DNA of 5,140 nt from Patescibacteria group bacterium (GTDB lineage: Bacteria > Patescibacteriota > Dojkabacteria > SC72), in NCBI GenBank assembly GCA_003518125.1, contig DOZG01000062.1:2029-7168 (forward strand). The letters are read 5' to 3'. This document shows, in pieces, positions 1-5,137 of this stretch (position 1 is its first letter; each line of letters starts with the position of its first letter). The notes under the pieces are model-generated. The model had not been told where the DNA came from and did not search any database. It was given only the letters and a program-made list of their open reading frames with translations. Made by a program: the position numbers and the translations under genes.

Positions 1-189
1 AAATTAGAACAGAGGGAAGATGATAGACCGGAAAGAATAAAAATGAGATTGATGGAATATAACAGGACAATTAAACCAATCCTTGCATATTACATAAAAA
101 AAGGTATTCTAATTGAGATAGATGCAACTCCGAGTATTGAAGAAATACATAAAGAGGTTGTTGATAAATTAGGTTTAGAAATAGCATAA
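1..189 (+). CDS. adk: Adenylate kinase, C-terminal part (5'-truncated by window edge)
   Basis: Frame 1 is open from the first base to TAA at 187-189, giving the last 62 residues of a protein whose start lies outside the window. The fragment opens with K-L-E-Q-R-E-D-D-R-P-E and continues with R-L-M-E-Y, then P-I-L-A-Y-Y, and ends in a short helix. This matches the adenylate kinase C-terminus: the R-x-D-D motif whose arginine contacts phosphates in the active site, the R-L-x-x-Y helix, and the T/I-x-P-L/I-x-x-Y-Y segment with the following I-D strand. The enzyme is cytosolic and interconverts ATP + AMP and 2 ADP. In many bacteria adk sits between secY and map/infA in the spc-alpha ribosomal region, which fits this location. 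The next gene starts four bases after the stop, so the two are probably co-transcribed. The lid and P-loop cannot be seen here. Confidence 0.93.
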   Translation, partial: KLEQREDDRPERIKMRLMEYNRTIKPILAYYIKKGILIEIDATPSIEEIHKEVVDKLGLEIA

Positions 190-193
190 ATCT

Positions 194-799
194 ATGAAGA
201 AATTAACTGCCAAGATTAATAAAGTGGTTCTACTACTTACAATGTCTGATGTTTTTTCATGGGGCCCTTTGATTATAATATCCTCCCTTTCCAGTATATA
301 TCTTGCTGATCGGCTTGGTAGTGATACTATTGAGTTTGTTGGAATTGGTACGGGTATTTATTATATTACTAGAGCACTATTCCAGATTCCGGTTGGAAAG
401 TTTACTGATAAGCTAAAGAAAGATAAAGACGAGATAGCAATCTTAGTGATAGGTACATTACTAATGGGATTACCATATATTCTTTACCCATCTATTAATC
501 ATGCATATCAATACTACATCCTACAATTTATATTTGGTTTGGGAGTATCTCTAAATATTGTAAATTGGCGTAAGCTTTTTGCTCTCAATATTGGTGAGGG
601 AATGGAAGGTGAGGAGTACGCATTGTATGACACAATTCTTAGTATCTCTACAGCAATATTGAGTATTATTCTCGGTTTAATCGCTAATCTAGGTGATACA
701 TATTTCAATATTGTAATGATTACTTCTGGAGTAATTATGATGTCTGCCAGTGTGTGGGTGTTACTAATTGCTACAATTAAGAGAAGGAAAAGTCGATAG
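194..799 (+). CDS. Half-length (six-helix) MFS-like membrane protein
   Basis: This 201-residue hydrophobic protein has about six membrane segments, by eye at residues 11-36, 46-66, 81-99, 106-128, 144-166 and 170-194. The loop after the second segment carries a degenerate MFS motif A (G68-x-x-x-D72-K73-L-K75-K76, with the usual second Gly replaced by Lys). The preceding Q-I-P-V-G-K and the E-E-Y-A-L-Y-D segment before helix 5 also look MFS-like. Normal MFS transporters have 12 helices, so this is one half; it stops cleanly at TAG (797-799) and no second half follows. From memory it resembles a family of about 200-residue MFS proteins in Patescibacteria; no search was done. It could act as a homodimer, but the substrate is unknown. 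It lies four bases after adk, where many bacteria carry map. The ATG at 194 has no Shine-Dalgarno, but nearby alternatives would remove helix 1. Functional class is fairly sure, role unknown. Confidence 0.75.
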   Translation: MKKLTAKINKVVLLLTMSDVFSWGPLIIISSLSSIYLADRLGSDTIEFVGIGTGIYYITRALFQIPVGKFTDKLKKDKDEIAILVIGTLLMGLPYILYPSINHAYQYYILQFIFGLGVSLNIVNWRKLFALNIGEGMEGEEYALYDTILSISTAILSIILGLIANLGDTYFNIVMITSGVIMMSASVWVLLIATIKRRKSR

Positions 800-808
800 T
801 TTAAAAAT

Positions 809-881
809 TTACACTAAATATTGAATAGTTAACTGATATTTGGTATTCTTACACCGTTTCTAAGGAAATATATTAGTGTAA
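809..881. repeat. Inverted repeat TTACACTAA / TTAGTGTAA in the control region
   Basis: A perfect 9-bp inverted repeat has arms at 809-817 (TTACACTAA) and 873-881 (TTAGTGTAA), separated by 55 bases. Inside it lie an 8-bp palindrome AGTTAACT (827-834) and a smaller potential hairpin pairing 814-821 with 836-843 (one G-T wobble). The region is AT-rich, so the smaller pairings may be chance, but a 9-bp perfect arm flanking a promoter-like element is suggestive of an operator or RNA fold. The function is not known from sequence. Confidence 0.5.
821..849 (+). promoter_or_regulatory. Putative upstream promoter (weaker), sigma70-type with extended -10
   Basis: TTGAAT (821-826) is separated by exactly 17 bp from TATTCT (844-849), which is preceded by TGG (841-843), an extended -10 arrangement. 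The -10 matches the consensus at four of six positions. The bases upstream of the -35 (about 798-818) are A/T-rich. The design mirrors the stronger promoter at 904-932, including the identical -35 hexamer and spacing. Transcription from here would begin near 856 and give a leader of about 115 bases before infA, containing the 876-886 arm of the hairpin. This is a prediction only. Confidence 0.4.
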
Positions 882-886
882 GAGTA
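844..886 (+). repeat. Potential 11-bp stem-loop overlapping the upstream -10
   Basis: TATTCTTACAC (844-854) can pair with GTGTAAGAGTA (876-886): ten Watson-Crick pairs and one wobble (846 with 884), with a 21-base loop. It shares the GTGTAA arm with the 809/873 inverted repeat, so as RNA or cruciform the two pairings exclude each other. No T-run follows the stem, so it does not look like an intrinsic terminator for the membrane-protein gene. The 5' arm overlaps the putative upstream -10 at 844-849. Confidence 0.45.
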
Positions 887-903
887 TAAACATTCAAAAA
901 CCT

Positions 904-932
904 TTGAATTGTACGCAATACTTTGATATAAT
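904..932 (+). promoter_or_regulatory. Promoter of the infA-rpsI operon, sigma70-type with extended -10
   Basis: TTGAAT (904-909; four of six against TTGACA) is followed after exactly 17 bp by a perfect TATAAT (927-932). The -10 is preceded by TGA (924-926), making an extended TGn -10. Transcription should start near 938-940, leaving a leader of roughly 30 bases before the infA ATG at 970. The stretch upstream of the -35 (about 881-903) is A/T-rich and could act as an UP element for the alpha C-terminal domain. It lies in the only long gap ahead of nine closely packed genes, so it is the best candidate for their main promoter. Confidence 0.8.
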
Positions 933-969
933 CACTGGATACTATTTAGTTCACGAATTGCATTCTGCT

Positions 970-1203
970 ATGGTTAAGGATACAAAGAAAGTTTTTGAAT
1001 TTGAAGGAGTGGTAAAGGAATGTTTACCAAATACAAAGTTTATCGTAGAGATAGAATCAAACGGAAATAAATATGATGTAACTGGCTATCTCTCAGGCAA
1101 GATGAGAATGTATTACATTCGTATTTTAGAAGGAGATAAGGTAAGGATAGAAATGACTCCATATGATAAGAGTCAAGGTAGAATTACTTATAGATACAAA
1201 TAA
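970..1203 (+). CDS. infA: Translation initiation factor IF-1
   Basis: The product is 77 residues, close to the usual 71-75, and is a single S1-type OB fold. It binds the 30S A site with IF-2 and IF-3 during initiation. Clear signatures are F-E-G-V-V near residue 13, L-P-N-T-K-F-I-V-E near 19-27, [17 protein letters not shown] in the middle, and T-P-Y-D-x-S-x-G-R-I-T-Y-R at the end. The reading frame is open upstream to a TTG at 904, but that start would add 22 unrelated residues and would overlap the -35/-10 element at 904-932. The ATG at 970 gives the family N-terminus (M-V-K-D-...), so I chose it. No Shine-Dalgarno precedes it. It is the first gene of the operon, and rpmJ starts two bases after its stop. 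Confidence 0.95.
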   Translation: MVKDTKKVFEFEGVVKECLPNTKFIVEIESNGNKYDVTGYLSGKMRMYYIRILEGDKVRIEMTPYDKSQGRITYRYK

Positions 1204-1205
1204 TT

Positions 1206-1322
1206 ATGAAGGTAAAAGCTTCAGTAAAAAAAAGATGCCCTGATTGTTACATAGTAACCAGAAAGGGTCGCGTCTATGTGTACTGCAAAAGAGATCCTAA
1301 GCATAAACAAAGGCAGGGTTAA
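1206..1322 (+). CDS. rpmJ: Large-subunit ribosomal protein bL36
   Basis: A 38-residue protein in the usual bL36 length range (37-38), from ATG at 1206 to TAA at 1320-1322. It begins [10 protein letters not shown] and ends P-K-H-K-Q-R-Q-G, both family hallmarks. The four zinc ligands of the zinc-binding form are all present: C11, C14, C27 and H33. The protein binds 23S rRNA in the 50S subunit. It starts two bases after infA, the standard neighbour, and no Shine-Dalgarno is visible, so translation may be coupled to infA. The identification is secure. Confidence 0.97.
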   Translation: MKVKASVKKRCPDCYIVTRKGRVYVYCKRDPKHKQRQG

Positions 1323-1346
1323 TATTATATTTAAAAAGCTTTAAAC

Positions 1347-1730
1347 ATGGCAAGAATAGCCGGAGTGGAGATAACAAATGATAAGAAGCTATGGATATCA
1401 CTCCAAGACATTTATGGAATAGGAGAGAGGATAGCAAAAGATATTTGTAAAGGTACGAAAATTGATGAAAATATATTGGTTGGAAAGATGACTGACAAAG
1501 AACTTGATAAAGTAAGAATATATATTGATAAAAATATTCAAGCTGAGGGAGAATTGAGACAGAAAGTTTTTAGGGATATTAAAAGGCTTAAGGATATTAG
1601 ATGTTATAGAGGGGTACGACATAAATTAGGACTTCCTGTAAGAGGTCAGAGAACTAGACATAATGCTCGTACAAGAAAAGGTAAGAGTAGACCTGTCGGA
1701 GGATTACATCGTAAATTAGAGAAGAAATAA
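1347..1730 (+). CDS. rpsM: Small-subunit ribosomal protein uS13
   Basis: A 127-residue protein, slightly longer than the E. coli form (118). It starts M-A-R-I-A-G-V-E-I, has the helical Y-G-I-G segment at residues 23-26, and carries the basic tail Y-R-G-V-R-H-K-L-G-L-P-V-R-G-Q-R-T-R-H-N-A-R-T-R (87-110) followed by K-G-K. uS13 lies in the head of the 30S subunit, forms bridges with the 50S subunit, and its C-terminal tail reaches P-site tRNA. The ATG at 1347 is the only start giving the family N-terminus. The 24-base leader is A/T-rich, with TTATATTTAA at 1325-1334 and no Shine-Dalgarno. rpsK begins three bases after the stop. Confidence 0.97.
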   Translation: MARIAGVEITNDKKLWISLQDIYGIGERIAKDICKGTKIDENILVGKMTDKELDKVRIYIDKNIQAEGELRQKVFRDIKRLKDIRCYRGVRHKLGLPVRGQRTRHNARTRKGKSRPVGGLHRKLEKK

Positions 1731-1733
1731 TAA

Positions 1734-2117
1734 ATGGCAAAGAATAGTAAAAAAAGTACAAAAAAGAATGTCCGTAGTGGAATGGCTATGATTCAAGCTA
1801 CATTTAATAATACAATCATCACATTAACAGATGGGGAAGGAAATACCTTAGTACAAGGGAGTCCTGCGGTAATAGGTTTCAGTGGATCTAGAAGAAGTAC
1901 CGCATTTGCTGCAACAAAGGCTGCACAAGACACTGCGAAGAAAGCTATTAAGAAATACGGTTTGAAGGAGGTTAAAGTATTTATCAAAGGGCCTGGTTCA
2001 GGTAGAAATGCTGCAGTCAAAGGTTTAGATGCTGCGGGACTTAGGATTACATCTTTGATTGATAGAACCCCTATACCTCATAATGGTTGTAGATCAAGAA
2101 AAGCACCAAGAAATTAA
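1734..2117 (+). CDS. rpsK: Small-subunit ribosomal protein uS11
   Basis: A 127-residue protein of normal length. After a lysine-rich N-terminus come F-N-N-T (24-27), the G-F-S-G-S-R-R-S-T segment (48-56), G-P-G-S-G-R (86-91), and the C-terminal P-I-P-H-N-G-C-R (113-120). These are the diagnostic elements of uS11, which sits on the 30S platform, contacts 16S rRNA near the Shine-Dalgarno/anti-Shine-Dalgarno helix and partners bS18. The tail after the cysteine ends S-R-K-A-P-R-N rather than the more common P-P-K-R-R-R-V, a small departure. The start ATG is three bases after rpsM and lacks a purine-rich site at proper distance, so coupling to rpsM translation is likely. Confidence 0.97.
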   Translation: MAKNSKKSTKKNVRSGMAMIQATFNNTIITLTDGEGNTLVQGSPAVIGFSGSRRSTAFAATKAAQDTAKKAIKKYGLKEVKVFIKGPGSGRNAAVKGLDAAGLRITSLIDRTPIPHNGCRSRKAPRN

Positions 2118-2134
2118 TATTTTTAATATATAAG

Positions 2135-2746
2135 ATGGGAAGATACATAGGACCAAAAGGAAAATTGAGTAGAAGAGAGGGAGTAAACCTTTTTTTGAAA
2201 GGTTCCAGATCTTTTTCTGATAAGAATGCTTTAAATAGAAAACCTTTTGTCCCTGGTCAGCATGGTAATAAAAGAAGACAAAGACTTTCAGATTACGGTA
2301 TTCATCTAAGAGAGAAACAAAAGGTAAAGAGAACCTACGGATTAAGGGAGAGGCAATTTAAGAATCTCTATACTAAGGCTACTAAGAGATCTAAGGCTAG
2401 GAACTCAGATAGAGGTCTAGAGTTTTTAAGGTTGTTAGAATTAAGACTTGATAATATTGTTTACTATGCAGGGTTAGCTCCATCAAGAGCTTCTGCAAGA
2501 CAAGCTGTTGTACACGGTCATGTGTTAGTGAATGGAAAGAAATTGAATATCCCTTCTTATGAACTCAAAGAAGGAGATAGTATTGAACTTAAAATGGCCA
2601 AGTTAGCTCCTGTTGAGAAACTTTTTCCAGTACCTGAATGGATTGAAGTTAGTGGAATAGGTGCCAAAGTTGCTAAGTTGCCAATAAGGGATGATATTGA
2701 TGAGGGTATTAAAGAAAACCTCATCATTGAGTTCTATTCTAGATAA
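2135..2746 (+). CDS. rpsD: Small-subunit ribosomal protein uS4 (zinc-free form)
   Basis: A 203-residue protein, matching the usual 200-210. The N-terminal region has L-S-R-R-E-G-V-N-L (11-19), L-K-G-S-R (21-25) and P-G-Q-H-G (40-44). The S4 RNA-binding domain covers about 101-155, beginning L-E-L-R-L-D-N-I-V and including P-S-R-A-S-A-R-Q-A-V-V-H-G-H and V-N-G-K-K. uS4 is a primary 16S rRNA-binding protein that begins 30S assembly; in E. coli it also represses the alpha operon by binding its mRNA. There is no cysteine anywhere in the protein, so the N-terminal zinc site of other uS4 proteins is absent. I see no obvious pseudoknot target before rpsM, but could not fold the RNA. It follows rpsK by 17 A/T-rich bases without Shine-Dalgarno. 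Confidence 0.97.
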   Translation: MGRYIGPKGKLSRREGVNLFLKGSRSFSDKNALNRKPFVPGQHGNKRRQRLSDYGIHLREKQKVKRTYGLRERQFKNLYTKATKRSKARNSDRGLEFLRLLELRLDNIVYYAGLAPSRASARQAVVHGHVLVNGKKLNIPSYELKEGDSIELKMAKLAPVEKLFPVPEWIEVSGIGAKVAKLPIRDDIDEGIKENLIIEFYSR

Positions 2747-2764
2747 TTTATATTTAATCAAAAC

Positions 2765-3727
2765 ATGGAAGCTTTTAAAGATATAAAGGTAGTAATAAAA
2801 GATGAAGAAAAGAACTTTGCTCTCTTTGAGATATCACCATTACCAAGAGGTTACGGTCATACACTTGGGAATTCTTTTAGGAGAATTCTTTACTCTAGTC
2901 TTCCGGGAGCTGGAATTACATCAGTGAAGGTAAAAGGTGCTAAACATGAATATTCTACACTAGATGGTATAAAAGAAGATGTTCTTAATATTATCCTTAA
3001 TCTTAAACAGGTTAAGTTCTCTATTAGAACCGATGAGCCTCAAACTTGTAAAATAAAAGTAAGTGGTAAAAAAGTAATCACCTCAAAGGATATAGAAGTA
3101 TCTGCTGATGTTGATGTTGCTTCTGAAGGAGTTGAAATTGCTACACTTACAGATGATGGTGCACAATTAGATATTGAATTTGTAGTTGAGAAAGGTATTG
3201 GATATAGAGACGTTAAAAATATTGACAGGCCTGAGGCAGGTATAATTCCTGTTGATTGTGATTTTTCACCAATTGAGAAAGTAAGCCTTTCTGTAGAGCA
3301 GGCAAGAAAGGGTCAACAGACCAATCTTGATGCTGTACTGATTGGTGTATATACCGATGGTAGTATTACTCCAAAAGACTCACTCTTAGAAGCTTCTAAG
3401 ATGCTTCAAGAATTTTCAGGGAAAGTAATGATTGCTATGGGTATGGCTAAGAAAGAAGTAGAAGAGTTAGCAGAAGCTGCAAACTCTATTGAAACTCAAG
3501 AGGAAGAGGTAGAGGAAGAGAATGAAGTGAATGGATGGAAAATTGAGGATTTACCAATTTCAAAGAGATCAAAGACAGGATTATTGGCAGGTGGATTCAA
3601 AACAGTTGGTGATTTACAGAATGTTTTTACTTCAGATCTTTTAAATCTCCCAGGTTTTGGGAATAAGTCTTTGAATGAAGTTGTCGAGCTTTTAAATGAG
3701 TACGGAGTTAATATTAAGTCTGAATAG
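2765..3727 (+). CDS. rpoA: DNA-directed RNA polymerase subunit alpha
   Basis: A 320-residue, full-length alpha subunit. The N-terminal assembly domain spans about 1-230: P-L-P-R-G-Y-G-H-T-L-G-N-S-F-R-R-I-L (25-42), D-G-I-K-E-D-V (67-73), and N-L-D-A-V-L-I-G-V-Y-T-D-G-S-I-T-P-K-D (187-205). The dimer of this domain is the platform for beta and beta'. A very acidic linker (about 231-256, Glu-rich) leads to the C-terminal domain (about 257-320). Aligning to E. coli, the DNA-contact residues R265, G296, K298 and S299 are kept as R268, G299, K301 and S302, while N268 becomes T271. UP-element binding is therefore plausible. The stop is TAG. It follows rpsD by 18 A/T-rich bases containing TTATATTTAA (2748-2757), and rplQ starts five bases downstream. 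Confidence 0.97.
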   Translation: MEAFKDIKVVIKDEEKNFALFEISPLPRGYGHTLGNSFRRILYSSLPGAGITSVKVKGAKHEYSTLDGIKEDVLNIILNLKQVKFSIRTDEPQTCKIKVSGKKVITSKDIEVSADVDVASEGVEIATLTDDGAQLDIEFVVEKGIGYRDVKNIDRPEAGIIPVDCDFSPIEKVSLSVEQARKGQQTNLDAVLIGVYTDGSITPKDSLLEASKMLQEFSGKVMIAMGMAKKEVEELAEAANSIETQEEEVEEENEVNGWKIEDLPISKRSKTGLLAGGFKTVGDLQNVFTSDLLNLPGFGNKSLNEVVELLNEYGVNIKSE

Positions 3728-3732
3728 TAAGG

Positions 3733-4248
3733 ATGTATAAGAGAGTACGTATAAAAAAATTAGGAAAGAAGACCTCTCATAGAGATGCCTTGATTAAGAA
3801 TCAACTTAGGACTCTTTTTACTGCTGGTGTTTTAAGAACAACTACTCCTAAGGCTAAGGTTATGAAGTCAAAGGCGGAATCATTACTATCTAAAATGAAT
3901 AGAAAGGAAATATCTTTAGAGAACAGAAGAAGATTACAAACCGTATTGGGTAACCCAGAATTAGTAAAGAAAGCTATAGAATATTCTAAAAAAGCTGGTG
4001 CTTCTGTTAGGATTATTAAAACCGGTTTTAGAGCAGGTGATAATGCACAGATGTCCAAATTAGAATTAATTGGTTTTAAGACAAAGAAAAGTGTCAAGAA
4101 GGTTGTAAAGGAAAAGGAAGAGGTAAAAGATGAGGTGAGTAAAAAGATTATTAAAGGAATTGAGAAGAAGGATATTAAGAAAGTTAGTAGTAAGAGAGTT
4201 CGTACTGTTAAGAAAGAAAGAGCTAGATCTAGATCTGGTTTAAGTTAA
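3733..4248 (+). CDS. rplQ: Large-subunit ribosomal protein bL17 with lysine-rich C-terminal extension
   Basis: The protein is 171 residues; the usual bL17 is about 115-130. The core (1-115) shows K-L-G-K-K-T-S-H-R-D-A-L-I-K-N (9-23), T-T-x-P-K-A-K (37-42), N-R-R-R-L (64-68), and near its end I-I-K-T-G-F-R-A-G-D-N-A (94-105), the family signature. Residues 116-171 form an extra tail rich in Lys, Val, Glu and Arg, with no recognised domain and probably disordered or weakly helical; it ends R-A-R-S-R-S-G-L-S. bL17 sits near the peptide exit side of the 50S subunit and binds 23S rRNA; the tail may add rRNA contacts, an inference. AAGG at 3729-3732 directly abuts the ATG, too close to act as a normal Shine-Dalgarno. 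Confidence 0.95.
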   Translation: MYKRVRIKKLGKKTSHRDALIKNQLRTLFTAGVLRTTTPKAKVMKSKAESLLSKMNRKEISLENRRRLQTVLGNPELVKKAIEYSKKAGASVRIIKTGFRAGDNAQMSKLELIGFKTKKSVKKVVKEKEEVKDEVSKKIIKGIEKKDIKKVSSKRVRTVKKERARSRSGLS

Positions 4249-4261
4249 TCCTTATAAAAAT

Positions 4262-4696
4262 ATGGAATACAAAACACAATGGACAAAAACAGAAGACATT
4301 AAAAGAAAGTGGTATGTTGTTGATATTAAGGATGAAATACTTGGTAGGGTTGCAACTCAAATTGCTTCTTTGTTAATTGGTAAAGGGAAACCAGAAATTG
4401 TTCCAAATCTTGATTGTGGAGATTTCGTAATTGTTCTTAATAGTGATGAAATTAAACTTACGAGAGGCAAGGAAAAGAAGAAGATTTACTACCATCACAC
4501 CTCTTATCCTGGAGGGTTAAAGGAGATAAGATTTGACCAACAGTTAAAAAAAGATTCTACAAGAATTATTGAACTTGCTGTTAAGAATATGCTTCCAAAG
4601 AATAAGCTTAGAGATGGAAGAATGGCAAGATTGTTTGTATATAAAGATGATAAGCATCCACATACTGCTCAGATGCCTACCGATTATAAATTATAA
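4262..4696 (+). CDS. rplM: Large-subunit ribosomal protein uL13
   Basis: A 144-residue protein, the standard length (about 142-147). Diagnostic stretches are W-Y-V-V-D (17-21), L-G-R (27-29), D-C-G-D-F-V-I-V-L-N (51-60), K-I-Y-Y-H-H-T-S-Y-P-G-G (74-85), V-K-N-M-L-P-K-N-K-L (107-116) and H-P-H-T-A-Q (132-137). uL13 is an early 50S assembly protein that binds 23S rRNA. It begins 13 bases after rplQ and is followed 13 bases later by rpsI, its near-universal partner. The start ATG has an A/T-rich, Shine-Dalgarno-free leader. In Firmicutes, ECF transporter genes and truA usually stand between rplQ and rplM; here they are absent. Confidence 0.97.
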   Translation: MEYKTQWTKTEDIKRKWYVVDIKDEILGRVATQIASLLIGKGKPEIVPNLDCGDFVIVLNSDEIKLTRGKEKKKIYYHHTSYPGGLKEIRFDQQLKKDSTRIIELAVKNMLPKNKLRDGRMARLFVYKDDKHPHTAQMPTDYKL

Positions 4697-4709
4697 TTTT
4701 GAAAAATAA

Positions 4710-5108
4710 GTGAGTAAGACTAAATATACAGAAGGAGTAGGGAGAAGAAAAACATCTACCTGTAGAGTTAGAATCTATAAGGGGGATGATGTTTCTACAA
4801 TTAACAATTTACCTATTGAAGAATACTTCAAAGGAATTCCTGAGGCTAAGAAGATTATTACAGAACCTTTAGTAGTTACAAAGTTAGTTGGTAAATATTA
4901 TTTCACAGCTAAAGTTTCCGGTGGTGGGACTACTGGTCAAATTGGTGCTGTTAGACTTGGTCTTTCTAGAGCTTTATACGGCATGAATGAGGACCTTAAA
5001 TCTCCTCTTAGAACAGCAGAATTAGTTACTAGAGATCCTAGGGCAGTTGAAAGGAAGAAATATAGCCAAAGGAAAGCAAGAAAGAAAAGACAGTTCTCAA
5101 AGAGATAA
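4710..5108 (+). CDS. rpsI: Small-subunit ribosomal protein uS9, GTG start
   Basis: A 132-residue protein of normal length. It opens with Y-T-E-G-V-G-R-R-K-T-S (6-16), carries G-G-G-T-T-G-Q-I-G-A-V-R-L-G-L-S-R-A-L (71-89) and ends with T-R-D-P-R (107-111 region), E-R-K-K-Y-S-Q-R-K-A-R-K-K-R-Q-F-S-K-R. uS9 lies in the 30S head, and its basic C-terminal tail reaches P-site tRNA; the final Lys-Arg is intact. The start is GTG at 4710, the only non-ATG start chosen in the window: no ATG is available before the conserved region, and the GTG gives the family length. It is the last gene visible in the operon. No hairpin plus T-run is visible in the remaining 32 bases. Confidence 0.96.
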   Translation: MSKTKYTEGVGRRKTSTCRVRIYKGDDVSTINNLPIEEYFKGIPEAKKIITEPLVVTKLVGKYYFTAKVSGGGTTGQIGAVRLGLSRALYGMNEDLKSPLRTAELVTRDPRAVERKKYSQRKARKKRQFSKR

Positions 5109-5129
5109 TCTTTTATTGTTTGAAAATGT

Positions 5130-5137
5130 AGGAGAGG
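5130..5137 (+). promoter_or_regulatory. Shine-Dalgarno-like AGGAGAGG at the window end
   Basis: AGGAGAGG would pair well with the usual 16S rRNA 3' end, and if it is a ribosome-binding site its start codon lies just beyond base 5140. No start for a gene of useful length is visible before it; the ATG at 5126-5128 is followed at once by TAG. It could instead be coding sequence of an unseen gene. It stands out because none of the genes in the window has a comparable site. Confidence 0.35.

Noticed and set aside
514..708. Minus-strand open frame inside the MFS-like gene
   Set aside because: It is antisense to a well-supported membrane-protein gene, has no start signal and no recognisable product.
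885..890. TATAAA as a third -10 element
   Set aside because: No -35-like hexamer lies at 16-18 bp upstream (the sequence there is AAGGAA-like) and no TGn precedes it.
844..900. Intrinsic terminator for the adk/MFS-like transcript
   Set aside because: The 844-886 stem is A/T-rich and is not followed by a T-run; a second loose pairing in the gap also lacks one. A terminator is not supported.
904..969. Upstream TTG start that would lengthen IF-1 by 22 residues
   Set aside because: The added residues do not resemble any IF-1 N-terminus, and the stretch coincides with the -35/-10 promoter and its leader. The ATG at 970 gives the expected length.
1398..2020. Minus-strand open frames opposite rpsM (1398-1622) and rpsK (1793-2020)
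   Set aside because: They overlap highly conserved ribosomal protein genes and have no family features; they are shadow frames.
3801..4097. Minus-strand open frame opposite rplQ
   Set aside because: It is antisense to the conserved bL17 core, without plausible product or start signal.
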